Of a DNA stretch of 8,647 bases, positions 1 through 7,300 are shown one piece after another (within the stretch, counting starts at the first letter, position 1; every line of letters starts with the position of its first letter). The DNA comes from Fimbriiglobus sp. (GTDB lineage Bacteria > Planctomycetota > Planctomycetia > Gemmatales > Gemmataceae), in the NCBI GenBank assembly GCA_025352585.1, contig JANXTD010000244.1:1-8647 (forward strand), read 5' to 3'. The position numbers were made by a program, and so were the translations under genes. Under the pieces are notes generated by a model that was not told the DNA's origin, did no database searches, and was given only the letters and a program-made list of their open reading frames with translations.

Positions 1-614
1 CCCGGCTCGACGACCGCAAAACCGCCCGCGTCTCGACCTTCTCCGGCGGCATGAAGCAGCGGCTGAACCTGGCCGTGGCGCTGCTGCACGAGCCGACGGT
101 GTTGCTGCTCGACGAACCGACGGCGGCGCTCGACCCGGTCAGCCGCGACAACCTCTTCGGCGTGCTGCACGACCTGCGCGAGCAGGGCCACGCCATCCTG
201 CTGACGACGCACCACCTCGACGAGGCCGAGCACGGCTGCGACCGCATCGCCATCCTCGAAGCCGGCAAGCTCGTCGCCTGCGGCAAGCCGTGGGACCTGA
301 TCCGCGCCCAGCCGCCCGGCCGCGCCGTCCTGTACGGCCACAGCCGCGAGGTCCTGCCGAAGTTCTTCCAGAAGGGCCTTAGAAAGCGCGTCGGGCCGGG
401 GGTCGAACTGGAGTTCACCGGTCGCCGCCTTCGCATCGCCGCCGCGACTCAGGAAGACCTCGGCAAGGCGCTCGCGATCGTCTTGAGCGACGGCGTGCGG
501 CTAGAGACGTTCCGCACGCCGCCGGGCCGGCTCGAACACCTCGTGCGCGGCGAGCCGACCCCGGCCGCGCTGCCTGAAGCGGTGCCGCACTCGGCCGAGG
601 TGCCGCACTCATGA
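1..614 (+). CDS. ABC transporter ATP-binding protein, C-terminal part (5' truncated by window edge)
   Basis: This is the nucleotide-binding subunit of an ABC transporter, which hydrolyses ATP on the cytoplasmic side to drive the permease encoded next. Only the last 203 codons are visible. The frame is open from base 3, so the Walker A and Q-loop lie outside the window. Visible motifs are the ABC signature FSGGMKQR (fragment residues 13-20), Walker B LLLDEP with D37 and E38, the D-loop AALDP, and the H-loop LLTTHHLDEAE with His70. This arrangement is typical of ATPases paired with ABC-2 (DrrA/CcmA/NatA-like) exporters. About 100 residues follow the H-loop as a small C-terminal accessory region. 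The stop TGA (612-614) overlaps the permease ATG in an ATGA junction, implying translational coupling. The exported substrate cannot be told from sequence. Confidence 0.95.
   Translation, partial: RLDDRKTARVSTFSGGMKQRLNLAVALLHEPTVLLLDEPTAALDPVSRDNLFGVLHDLREQGHAILLTTHHLDEAEHGCDRIAILEAGKLVACGKPWDLIRAQPPGRAVLYGHSREVLPKFFQKGLRKRVGPGVELEFTGRRLRIAAATQEDLGKALAIVLSDGVRLETFRTPPGRLEHLVRGEPTPAALPEAVPHSAEVPHS
597..602 (+). promoter_or_regulatory. Ribosome binding site of the permease gene
   Basis: GAGGTG lies inside the end of the ATPase gene, 8 bases before the ATG at 611. It supports 611 as the true start and reinitiation or coupling with the upstream gene. Confidence 0.6.
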
Positions 615-1813
615 TCGACGCCGTGCGGCTGATTTTGACACTGGCCGCGAAGGATTGGCACCTGTTCTGGGCCGACCGCCGCGCGGCCTTGCTGGGCTTC
701 GCCGTGCCGATCGTGTTGGCGTCGGGCTTCGGCATGATTTTCCACCAGGGGCCGACCGTCGGGGCCGCGCCGAAGCTGCCGCTGGTGATCGTCGTGCAAG
801 ACCCCGGCCCCTTCACGCGGGCCGTCGTCGAACAACTCCTCAACAGTCCGCGCGTCGAGGCCGAGGTCGTGACACTCGACGAGGCGCAGCGGCGCGTCGG
901 CGACCGCCGGCCGGGCGTCGCGGTGGTGTTCCCCCTGGGCTTCGACAAGCTGGCGGCCTGGACGCCGGGCGTGGCGAAGGCCCGGCCGCGGGTCGAGGTG
1001 CTGCACCACCCGCTCGCCGCGAGCGAAGGCCAGTGGGCCGAGGGCGTCGTGTCGGAGGCCGTGATGAAGCGGCTGGCCCGCGAGAAACTCGCCCCGATTA
1101 CCGCGTTCACCAAGGCCGAGTTCGCCGACGAGGCCCTCACGATCCCCTTCGTCGTCGAGACGACGACGGTGACCGGCTCGGCGCAGGAGCACTTCAACGC
1201 CTACACGCACAGCTTCTGCGGCATGACCCTGCAATACCTGCTGTTCTGGGGCATGGAGAGTGGCCTGGCCTTGCTGCGCGAGCGTCGGCAAAGCCTCTGG
1301 CTGCGGATGCGTTCGGCTCCCGTGCCGCTGTGGTCCGTGCTCGTGGCCAAGGCGACTTCGACCGCGGCGATCGCGGTGCTGCAAGTGCTCACGACGTTCG
1401 CCTTCGGCTACGCGGTCTTCGGCGTGACCATCGGCGGCAGCGTCGTCGGCTTCCTGCTGCTGGCCTTCGGCGCGGGCTTACTGGCCGCGGCGACGGGCCT
1501 GCTCGTCGCGGCGGTCGGCGGTACCGAGGCCCGCGCCCGGAGTGTGTGCATCCTGGCGATCCTGGGCGTGTCGATGCTCGGGGGCTTGTGGCTGCCGTCG
1601 TTCGTGCTGCCCGGCTGGGCACGCGACCTGGCGTTGGCACTGCCGACGACCTGGGCGATGCGCGGCCTCGACGGCGTGACCTGGCAGGGCCGCGGCCTGG
1701 TCGAAGTGCTGCCCAATGTCGGCGTGGTGCTGGCCTTCACGGCCGTCTTCTTGACGATTGCGGTGGCGCGATTCGTAACTTCTGAGGCACGCCGTCGGCG
1801 TGGTTGGGCATGA
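611..1813 (+). CDS. ABC-2 type transporter permease
   Basis: This is the membrane subunit of an ABC exporter, partner of the upstream ATPase. It has 400 residues, with one N-terminal hydrophobic helix (about 25-44). A soluble extracytoplasmic domain of about 155 residues follows (about 45-200). Then come five predicted helices (about 202-222, 247-272, 277-303, 311-332 and 366-388). This one-plus-five layout with a large first external loop is that of the ABC-2 membrane family (YhgE/YadH/DrrB-like). The charged segment LRERRQSLWLRMRSAP (about 222-237) between helices 2 and 3 matches the cytoplasmic coupling-helix region of these permeases. The start at 611 is supported by the GAGGTG site 8 bases upstream and by the ATGA overlap. 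The stop (1811-1813) again overlaps the next gene. The tail is basic (EARRRRGWA), as expected for a cytoplasmic end. The substrate is unknown. Confidence 0.9.
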   Translation: MIDAVRLILTLAAKDWHLFWADRRAALLGFAVPIVLASGFGMIFHQGPTVGAAPKLPLVIVVQDPGPFTRAVVEQLLNSPRVEAEVVTLDEAQRRVGDRRPGVAVVFPLGFDKLAAWTPGVAKARPRVEVLHHPLAASEGQWAEGVVSEAVMKRLAREKLAPITAFTKAEFADEALTIPFVVETTTVTGSAQEHFNAYTHSFCGMTLQYLLFWGMESGLALLRERRQSLWLRMRSAPVPLWSVLVAKATSTAAIAVLQVLTTFAFGYAVFGVTIGGSVVGFLLLAFGAGLLAAATGLLVAAVGGTEARARSVCILAILGVSMLGGLWLPSFVLPGWARDLALALPTTWAMRGLDGVTWQGRGLVEVLPNVGVVLAFTAVFLTIAVARFVTSEARRRRGWA

Positions 1814-2466
1814 CGCGAAAATCCTGGCTCACGACCCTGAGTGTCGTCGCACTGTCACTGACCCTCGGCGGCGTCGCCTGCTCGCAGGTGCCGGCCACCC
1901 CACCGGTCGCGCAAGCCGCCGCGGCCGAGGCGAAGCCGGTCGAACTCGTCGTCGAGGACCAGTTCGCCCGCCGGCAAGACCTCGCGGCGTACCGCGGCGA
2001 CGTGGTCGTGCTCGTTTACGGCGACCGCAAGGGCATGGACAGTTGCAAGGAACTCGGCGCGAAATTGCACGTCGTCTTCCACCCGACCGCCGCCGACCAG
2101 ACGCCCGAAAAGGCCCGCAAGGCCCCCGTGGTCGCGCTCGAAGGCCTGCCCGCCGGCCAACGCTCGCCGGACGCACTGATCCTACCGGTCGCCGCGGCCG
2201 GCAACATCCCCGGCGTGATCAAGGACTTGATCCGGGCGCAGGTCAAGAAGGCGTCGCCCGAAGTCCCCGTGTGGCTGGACTTCACCGGCGTGATGGAGAA
2301 GCAGTTCGGGTTGCGGGCCGGCGAGCCGAACATCGTCGTCTTCGACGGCGTTGGCCGGCTGCGGTTGAAGGTCAACGGCACCCCGGACCAGGCGACGACC
2401 GACAAGCTGCTCCAAACGGTCCAGAATCTGCGGGCGGAAGCGGCCGGGCTGGGGAAGGCGCCGTGA
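1810..2466 (+). CDS. Secreted thioredoxin-fold-like protein of unknown function
   Basis: It encodes 218 residues from the ATG at 1810, which overlaps the permease stop (ATGA). A TTG two codons earlier would also be in frame but is less likely. The N-terminus (KSW plus a hydrophobic run to about residue 23) is an export signal. Cys24 in GGVACS resembles a lipobox, but Gly at -3 departs from the usual Leu/Val/Ile, so lipoprotein status is uncertain. An Ala/Pro-rich linker follows. Residues about 44-95 (VELVVEDQFARRQDL, then AAYRGDVVVLVYGDR) resemble the first strand and helix of redoxin/TlpA/YtfJ-like folds. There is no CXXC, only a single Cys79 in the mature part, so thiol-disulfide exchange of the classical type is unlikely. 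The segment VPVWLDFTG-MEKQFGL (about 154-173) and the GEPNIVVFDGVGRLRLKVNG stretch after it look like the later half of such a fold. The fold assignment is inference. The gene context suggests a periplasmic accessory to the exporter. Confidence 0.8.
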   Translation: MTRKSWLTTLSVVALSLTLGGVACSQVPATPPVAQAAAAEAKPVELVVEDQFARRQDLAAYRGDVVVLVYGDRKGMDSCKELGAKLHVVFHPTAADQTPEKARKAPVVALEGLPAGQRSPDALILPVAAAGNIPGVIKDLIRAQVKKASPEVPVWLDFTGVMEKQFGLRAGEPNIVVFDGVGRLRLKVNGTPDQATTDKLLQTVQNLRAEAAGLGKAP

Positions 2467-2476
2467 GCACTTCGGG

Positions 2477-2616
2477 CAAGAGTTTCCACCGCGGAGGAGC
2501 AGAGGAGCGGAGAAATCCCAAATGCAGTGTGGGCCGCTCGAAACTTCACGCCCGAAGCGGCCAACCTTGCCTTCGGTCTTCTCCGCTCCTTCGCTCCTCC
2601 GCGGTAGAAACTCTTG
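2477..2616. repeat. Nested palindromic intergenic element (38-base inverted repeat)
   Basis: The arms at 2477-2514 and 2579-2616 are reverse complements except at three positions (35 of 38 match). They are separated by 64 bases. A second perfect 7-base stem (2532-2538 with 2556-2562, GGCCGCT/AGCGGCC) lies in the spacer, so the RNA or a cruciform could form a long stem with an inner hairpin. The arms carry purine-rich GCGGAGGAGCAGAGGAG-type sequence. Read through in frame it gives HRGGAEERR and, on the way out, LLRSSAVE, peptides that turn up in over-called genes of planctomycetes and some other bacteria. It starts 10 bases after the stop of the preceding gene and has no coding content. It may act as a terminator or mRNA 3' end, but no T-tract follows the outer arm directly. 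It is most likely a REP/MITE-like repeat family member. Confidence 0.85.
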
Positions 2617-2630
2617 GCTCAAACTTGGGG

Positions 2631-2659
2631 TTGCGGCCCCGGTTTTTTCGCCGCATAAT
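2631..2659 (+). promoter_or_regulatory. Candidate sigma-70 type promoter for the small gene at 2697
   Basis: CATAAT (2654-2659, five of six matches to TATAAT) sits 17 bases downstream of TTGCGG (2631-2636, three of six matches to TTGACA). Transcription would begin near 2666, leaving a leader of about 30 bases with the Shine-Dalgarno at 2681. The -35 is weak and the call is by motif only. Confidence 0.4.
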
Positions 2660-2680
2660 CCCCCACGCTTCTACCCGAAC

Positions 2681-2688
2681 AAGGAGGT
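2681..2688 (+). promoter_or_regulatory. Strong Shine-Dalgarno site
   Basis: AAGGAGGT is a near-perfect anti-16S match. It lies 8 bases before the ATG at 2697. It is the strongest ribosome binding site in the window and fixes the start of the small gene that follows. Confidence 0.8.
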
Positions 2689-2696
2689 TCCGGGCC

Positions 2697-2927
2697 ATGA
2701 CCGCCACGCACTTGCCCACGTTTGCCCCGCCCGACGCCCGCCCCGCCACCGGCGATTGCGCCTGGGCACTCGCCGAACTCGACGACCTGATCGGCCGCGC
2801 CGACGCCAGCGGCGTCGCCGGCATGATCCTCCGCCAGGCCCAGCGCGAGCTGCGCAGCGTCTTGGTCGAGGCGGCCGCGCCGGCGGCGCGGGTCGTCGGG
2901 CCGCTCCGCATCCGGCGCGCGGCGTAA
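2697..2927 (+). CDS. Small hypothetical protein, 76 residues
   Basis: I do not recognise this protein. The start at 2697 is set by the AAGGAGGT site 8 bases upstream. The same frame is open far upstream, through the palindrome and into an alternative frame of the previous gene, but that extension is a GC-rich artefact. The protein has a Pro/Ala-rich N-terminus (residues 1-20), then a likely amphipathic helical stretch from about 22 to 60 (WALAELDDLIGRADASG followed by AGMILRQAQRELRSVLVEAA). It ends in a basic Arg-rich tail (RIRRAA). It has a single Cys21, no signal peptide and no membrane segment. The amphipathic helices suggest a small soluble helical protein. It lies 49 bases upstream of sbcD on the same strand and could be co-transcribed, though sbcD also has its own promoter-like sequence. 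Third-position GC preference in this frame and the very good ribosome site argue that it is real. Confidence 0.65.
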   Translation: MTATHLPTFAPPDARPATGDCAWALAELDDLIGRADASGVAGMILRQAQRELRSVLVEAAAPAARVVGPLRIRRAA

Positions 2928-2963
2928 ACCGGCACTGAGCTTCGCGCCCCTTGACCGCCGGGG

Positions 2964-2969
2964 CACAAT
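2964..2969 (+). promoter_or_regulatory. Candidate -10 element close to the sbcD start
   Basis: CACAAT (four of six matches to TATAAT) ends 7 bases before the sbcD ATG. No purine-rich Shine-Dalgarno is visible between 2955 and 2976. If used, transcription would begin at or next to the A of the ATG. The -35 region at the right distance (TTCGCG, 2941-2946) is poor. This is a motif-only suggestion. Confidence 0.25.
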
Positions 2970-2976
2970 AGACTCG

Positions 2977-4212
2977 ATGAAGATCCTGCACACCGCCGAC
3001 TGGCACCTCAACGACCGGCTCGGCCGCATCGACCGCACCGACGACCTGCGCCGCGCCGTCGAGCGCGTCGCCGACCACTGCCGCGACCAGGCGGTCGATG
3101 TCCTGCTCGTCGCCGGCGACCTGTTCAGCGAACTAGCCCGCCCGGACGCTTTGCGCGAGACGATCCGCCACTGGCAGGAGGTCTTCACCGGCTTCCTGAC
3201 CGGCGGCGGCACCATCCTGACCATCACCGGCAACCACGACAACGAGAACTTCTGCAAGACCCTGCAACACGCCATGACCCTGGCCGCCCCGACCGGCACC
3301 GCCCCCGGCGAGCGTGTCCAGCCGGGAAGGCTGTACCTCGCCGCCGAGCCGACGTTCCTGAAGTTGCGCGACCGCAGTGACACCTTCGACGTGCAATTCG
3401 TACTGATGCCGTTCCCGACGGCATCAAGATATTTAAAGGGCGAAGAGGGCCGGCGCTACACGACGCCCAACGAGAAGAACCAGTTCCTAACGAACGCCTT
3501 CAACCAGGCCCTCGTTGACATTCGTAACCACCCCCAGTTTGACGCCAGTCTCCCGTCGGTGTTGGCGGCGCATGTGACGATGCACGGCTCGCACGTCGGC
3601 CCGTCACTGTTCCGCATCCAGGAAACCGAAGACATCGTCATCCACGGCGAGAACCTGCACGCCCAATACGAGTACGTCGCCCTGGGGCACATCCACAAGC
3701 CGCAATACGTCGGCCACACCCACGTGCGTTACAGCGGCAGTATCGAGCGCCTCGACCTCGGCGAGCAGCACAACAGCCCCGGCACGGTGCTCTTCGAGGT
3801 CGCCGCGACCGGCCGCGTCGGCGAACCGACCCTCCTGCCGCTGCCGGGGACGCCGGTCTACGAGGTGACGCTGCTCGACCCGCACATCGACCTGGAACGC
3901 CTACGAAACCTGGGCGAAGACACGTCGAACGACCTGGTGAACCTGCACATCCACTACACGCCCGGCGAGCACAACCTCGAAGAAATCTTGCACGAGGCCG
4001 AGCAAGTCTACCCCCGCTGGTACGCCCGCGACTGGGTCCAGACGAACACCCTGGGCGAGACGCTGACCCTCGGCGAGGCCGACCGCAGCAAAAGTTTGCG
4101 CGAGATCGTCCGAGGCTACGCCGACACCGAGTTGCAGAACCACGACGAGACCGAGAAGCAGGAACTGTTAACACTGTTGGGCCAGATCATCGACGAGTGT
4201 GAATCGGGCTGA
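2977..4212 (+). CDS. sbcD: DNA double-strand break repair nuclease SbcD (Mre11 family)
   Basis: This is the nuclease subunit of the SbcCD complex. It is a Mn-dependent calcineurin-like phosphoesterase that cuts hairpins, blocked DNA ends and cruciform-derived structures together with SbcC. The 411-residue length fits the family (about 400 in E. coli). All phosphoesterase motifs are present in order: DWH (D8, H10), GD (G47-D48), GNHD (85-88, with catalytic His87), the motif IV His (H199 in HVTMHGS) and GHIH (237-240). The segment YSGSIERLDLGE after motif V is characteristic of SbcD/Mre11. The C-terminal third (from about residue 280) forms the capping and SbcC-binding regions and ends in an acidic helix. 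The start at 2977 gives the canonical MKILHTADWHL opening. No good ribosome site precedes it. The stop is immediately followed by the heptamer palindrome before sbcC. Confidence 0.95.
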   Translation: MKILHTADWHLNDRLGRIDRTDDLRRAVERVADHCRDQAVDVLLVAGDLFSELARPDALRETIRHWQEVFTGFLTGGGTILTITGNHDNENFCKTLQHAMTLAAPTGTAPGERVQPGRLYLAAEPTFLKLRDRSDTFDVQFVLMPFPTASRYLKGEEGRRYTTPNEKNQFLTNAFNQALVDIRNHPQFDASLPSVLAAHVTMHGSHVGPSLFRIQETEDIVIHGENLHAQYEYVALGHIHKPQYVGHTHVRYSGSIERLDLGEQHNSPGTVLFEVAATGRVGEPTLLPLPGTPVYEVTLLDPHIDLERLRNLGEDTSNDLVNLHIHYTPGEHNLEEILHEAEQVYPRWYARDWVQTNTLGETLTLGEADRSKSLREIVRGYADTELQNHDETEKQELLTLLGQIIDECESG

Positions 4213-4371
4213 TCGGGTATCGGGTGTCGGGTATGGTCAGAGTCAATCGGGTGTGGGGTGTCGGGTATCGGGTGTGGTCAATCCAAGACAGGCGTAGTGC
4301 ATCAGACATCGTCAATGGAGTGCAGCAGGTATTGGTCTGACCATACCCCACACTCGATACCCGATACCCGG
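4212..4371. repeat. Palindromic element built of TCGGGTR heptamers
   Basis: There are three modules, each a run of 7-base TCGGGTR units closed by TGGTCA. Module A (4213-4239) has three units. Module B (4247-4280) has four, one of them variant, and is a direct repeat of A. Module C (4338-4371) has four degenerate units in inverted orientation. Arms 4212-4241 and 4336-4365 are reverse complements at 28 of 30 positions. The 55 or so bases at 4281-4335 are unrelated, AT-richer sequence with no gene that I can support. The element begins on the last base of the sbcD stop codon and ends 20 bases before the sbcC ATG. Translation of the complementary strand gives TRYPTPHTR/PDTRYP peptides, a known signature of over-called repeats. 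It probably forms a large stem-loop in the sbcDC transcript. Confidence 0.88.
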
Positions 4372-4391
4372 TTCTAAGAGATGTGACTGAT

Positions 4392-7300
4392 ATGATCCCC
4401 CTCTGCGTCAAGATGGCCGGGTTCCTGTCTTACAAGGGCGAGCAGGAGATCGACTTCGGCAGTGCGAGCCTCTGGATGCTCGCCGGGACCAACGGCAGCG
4501 GCAAGTCGTCGGTGTTCGACGCGCTGACCTACGCGCTGTTCGGCAGCCACCGCGGCGGCTCGTCGAACGCCGTTGAGTTGATCAACAAGGAGTCGCAGGT
4601 CGCCAACGTCGAGTTCGACTTCCGCGCCGACGGCCGGGTCTACCGCGTCAAGCGGACCATCCGGCGGACGAGCAAGGGGGCCGGCAGCGGCACGCAGCAG
4701 GTCTTCGAGGAGGCGGCCCCCGGCGAGTGGAACGCCGTCGCGGACACCACCAAGAAGGTCGATTTCGACCGCTGGGTCGCCGACAAGATCGGCCTCAACT
4801 ACGAGACGTTCACGTCGAGTGTCTTGCTGTTGCAGGGCAAGGCCGAGCGGTTGCTCGACGCCAAGGCCAGCGACCGCGCCGAGGTGCTGGCTAGCATCGT
4901 GGACCTGGAGCGCTACCAGCGGCTGCACGCGAAGGCCAACGACTACAAGCTCGAGTACAAGAACCGGCTCGAGGCGGTGTCGCACCGCGCGAGCGCCGTG
5001 CCGGACGTGTCGGACATGGAGTACCACGCCGCCGTTTTGGAGATTGACGGCCGCGAAGACGACCGCAAGGTCTGTCAACACGAAATCGAGAAGCTGTTAG
5101 CCCTCGAAGTGCAATGCCGTCGCTGGGTCGATGCCCAGAATCGGTACACGGTCGCGTTGACGAAATTGGAGACGAGCGAAGGCTTGCTGTCGGACGCAGT
5201 CAAGATCGAGGCGGCCCACCAGCGCTACACGGAGTTGCGGGCGGTGTTGCCGGCGGTCGGCATCGTGCTGACGATGCGGGCGAATTCGCGCGAGTCGATG
5301 CAGAAGACGGACCGGTTCCTCAAGCAAAAGGCCGAGAACGAGCAGGCCAAGCGGGAGACGGACGCGGCGCACGAGTCGGCCAAGGCGGCGCGCGGCGATT
5401 TGGGCCGGCAACTGGCCCGAGACGAGGAGAAGTACGCCACCGCCAACACCAAGCTGCGCGAACTGACCGGCACGATCGAGCGGGTGCGGCAAGTCGAGCA
5501 CCAGCAAGCGGAGTTGGCCCGGCACGAGTCGGAGTTGGCGCGCCAGCCGGCCGAATCGGAGGCGGCCCTTGCGACGGCCCAAGCCGAGGTCGAGCGGCTG
5601 ACCGAACTCGCCGGGGCGCTGCCGATCCTGGAGCGCGTCTCGACGGAGCGGTTCGAGTTGGCGAAGGCGGCGGCGGCGGAACAGCGGGACGCGGCGGCGC
5701 TCGTCGATCTCAAGAAGTGCGGCGAAGGAGCCAAGGCGGCGGCGACGAATCTGGCGGCCGAGTTGGCCGCGGCGCGGCAGGCGCGCGCCGAGGCGGAGCA
5801 GCGCGTCGGCGTCGCGAAGTCGCTGGAAACGCAGGCGAAAGCGGCGGCGGCGGAGTTCGACAGCCTGTCCGGCGCGAAGGACTGCCGGGCCTGCGGGCAG
5901 CCGCTCACGCCCAAGCACTTCGCCGCCGAGCAGGCCAAGCGGCGGGCCGAGGTCGCGGCGGCGCAGCGCGACCACGCCGCCGCCCGGCAGCAGCTCACCG
6001 AGGCGACGCGGGCCGAGGCCGAGTTGGCGGCGCGCGAGCAAGCGGGGCAGGCCAAGCTCGCCGAATTGCGGGAGCGTTACGCGACGTTGAGTGGCGAGGT
6101 CAAGCAGGCCCGCGAGGCGACCAAGCGGCTGTCCGGGTCGCTGGCGTTGCGCTACGCCGAACTGCCGGACGACTACCAGTCGCGGGTCGCCGAGGTCGCC
6201 CCGGCCGACTGGTCGGCGACGCGCTACCCGGAGCGCGACGAACTCGTCGGCTTGCGCCAAGACGCGGCCAAGTTCCCGGCCGCGAAGAAGGCGTTGGCGG
6301 CGGCGCGGGAGACGCTGACTGCCGTCGGCACCCTGCGGACCCGCGTCGAGTCGGCGGGGGCGAGTGTGGCGAAGTCGAAGCAAGGGTTGGCCGGCGTGGA
6401 CCCCGTGAAGGTGCGCGAAGACCACCAGCGCTTGTCGGCCTTAGAAAAAACGTTGGTCAACAGTATCAAGGCGGGCAAGGCCAACGTCGCCGCCCAGGAC
6501 ACGCTCGTGGATAAACTCGGGGCCGACTCGTTCAACTTCACGCACACCTTAACGGACCTGACCGGCCGGCTCATGAACGAAGAGACGGTGCGCGAGAACG
6601 CCAACGCCAACGTCGAGCGGGCGATGCGCGAACTGCCCGAGGCGTGGCGGGTGAAGGTCAACGCGGCCGGCATGGGGGCCGACGCGGGGTGGAAGGCCGA
6701 AGTCGAGAAGCTGGCGGCGGCCGACATCGACAAGCAGTTCCGCGGCCTAGCCGTGGCCCGCGCCGGGCTGGAGAACCTCCGCGACGCCCTGCGCACGCAG
6801 GAGGCGGAAGTCGCGGCGTTCGAGCCTGCGGCGCGGCGGTCGCCCGACGAGGTCCACGCGCTCGTCGTCGAGGCCAAGGCCGCGCTGGCGGTCAAGGAGG
6901 ACGCCCACTTCGCGGCCTTGCAGCACCGCGGCAAGCTCGACGACTACCGCACCCAGCACGCCGCACTCGGCACCGAGTACCGCGCCCTCGACGCCAAGTT
7001 CGCGCGCTACAAGACCGTCGCCGAACTGCTGGGCCGCGACCGACTCCAACGCTTCCTGGTGCGCCAGGCGGAGCGGCAAATCGTCGAGTTCGCCAACGGC
7101 GTGCTCGACCGACTCAGCGGCGGGCAGCTTTCCCTTCAACTCGTCGCCCACGAGGAGAGCGGCACCGAAAAAGCCCTCGAATTGGAGGCGTTCAACCGCG
7201 TCACCGGCGGCTCGCCGATCAACGTCGCCTTCCTGAGCGGCAGCCAGAAGTTCCGCGTCGCCGTCTGCTTAGCACTCGGCATCGGCCAATACGCGAGCCG

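Noticed and set aside
415..1384. Minus-strand open frames across the ATPase and permease
   Set aside because: Low-complexity translations with no recognisable motifs. The + strand frames are clear ABC transporter subunits.
2016..2622. Minus-strand open frames through the 2477-2616 repeat
   Set aside because: They combine antisense of the redoxin-like gene with repeat sequence. Nothing supports coding.
1800..2696. Long + strand open frame running into the small gene at 2697
   Set aside because: It overlaps the redoxin-like gene in another frame, gives a Pro/Arg-rich low-complexity protein and crosses the palindrome. Only the part from 2697 has a ribosome site.
2946..2964. Terminator hairpin between the small gene and sbcD
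   Set aside because: GCCCC/GGGGC gives only a 5-base stem with a 9-base loop and no T-tract, which is expected by chance at this GC content.
2951..2969. TTGACC (2951) paired with CACAAT (2964) as a promoter
   Set aside because: The spacing is 7 bases, far from the 16-18 needed.
4212..4371. CRISPR array
   Set aside because: The repeats are adjacent heptamers without spacers of constant length, and there is an inverted copy. No cas gene is present.
4187..4411. 74-residue minus-strand open frame between sbcD and sbcC
   Set aside because: It is a translation of the heptamer palindrome (TRYPTPHTR-like peptide), with no ribosome site.
5097..6425. Large open frames opposite and alongside sbcC (also 4374-5081 on -, 5114-6514 and 6644-7651 on +)
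   Set aside because: They are shadows produced by high GC in a long coiled-coil gene. Their translations are Arg/Leu/Ala-rich without domains, while the sbcC frame has every expected motif.
6441..6453. A-run in sbcC as a programmed frameshift site
   Set aside because: The codons are TTA GAA AAA ACG, so the A-run is not in the slippery-heptamer phase, and the frame continues normally to all C-terminal motifs.
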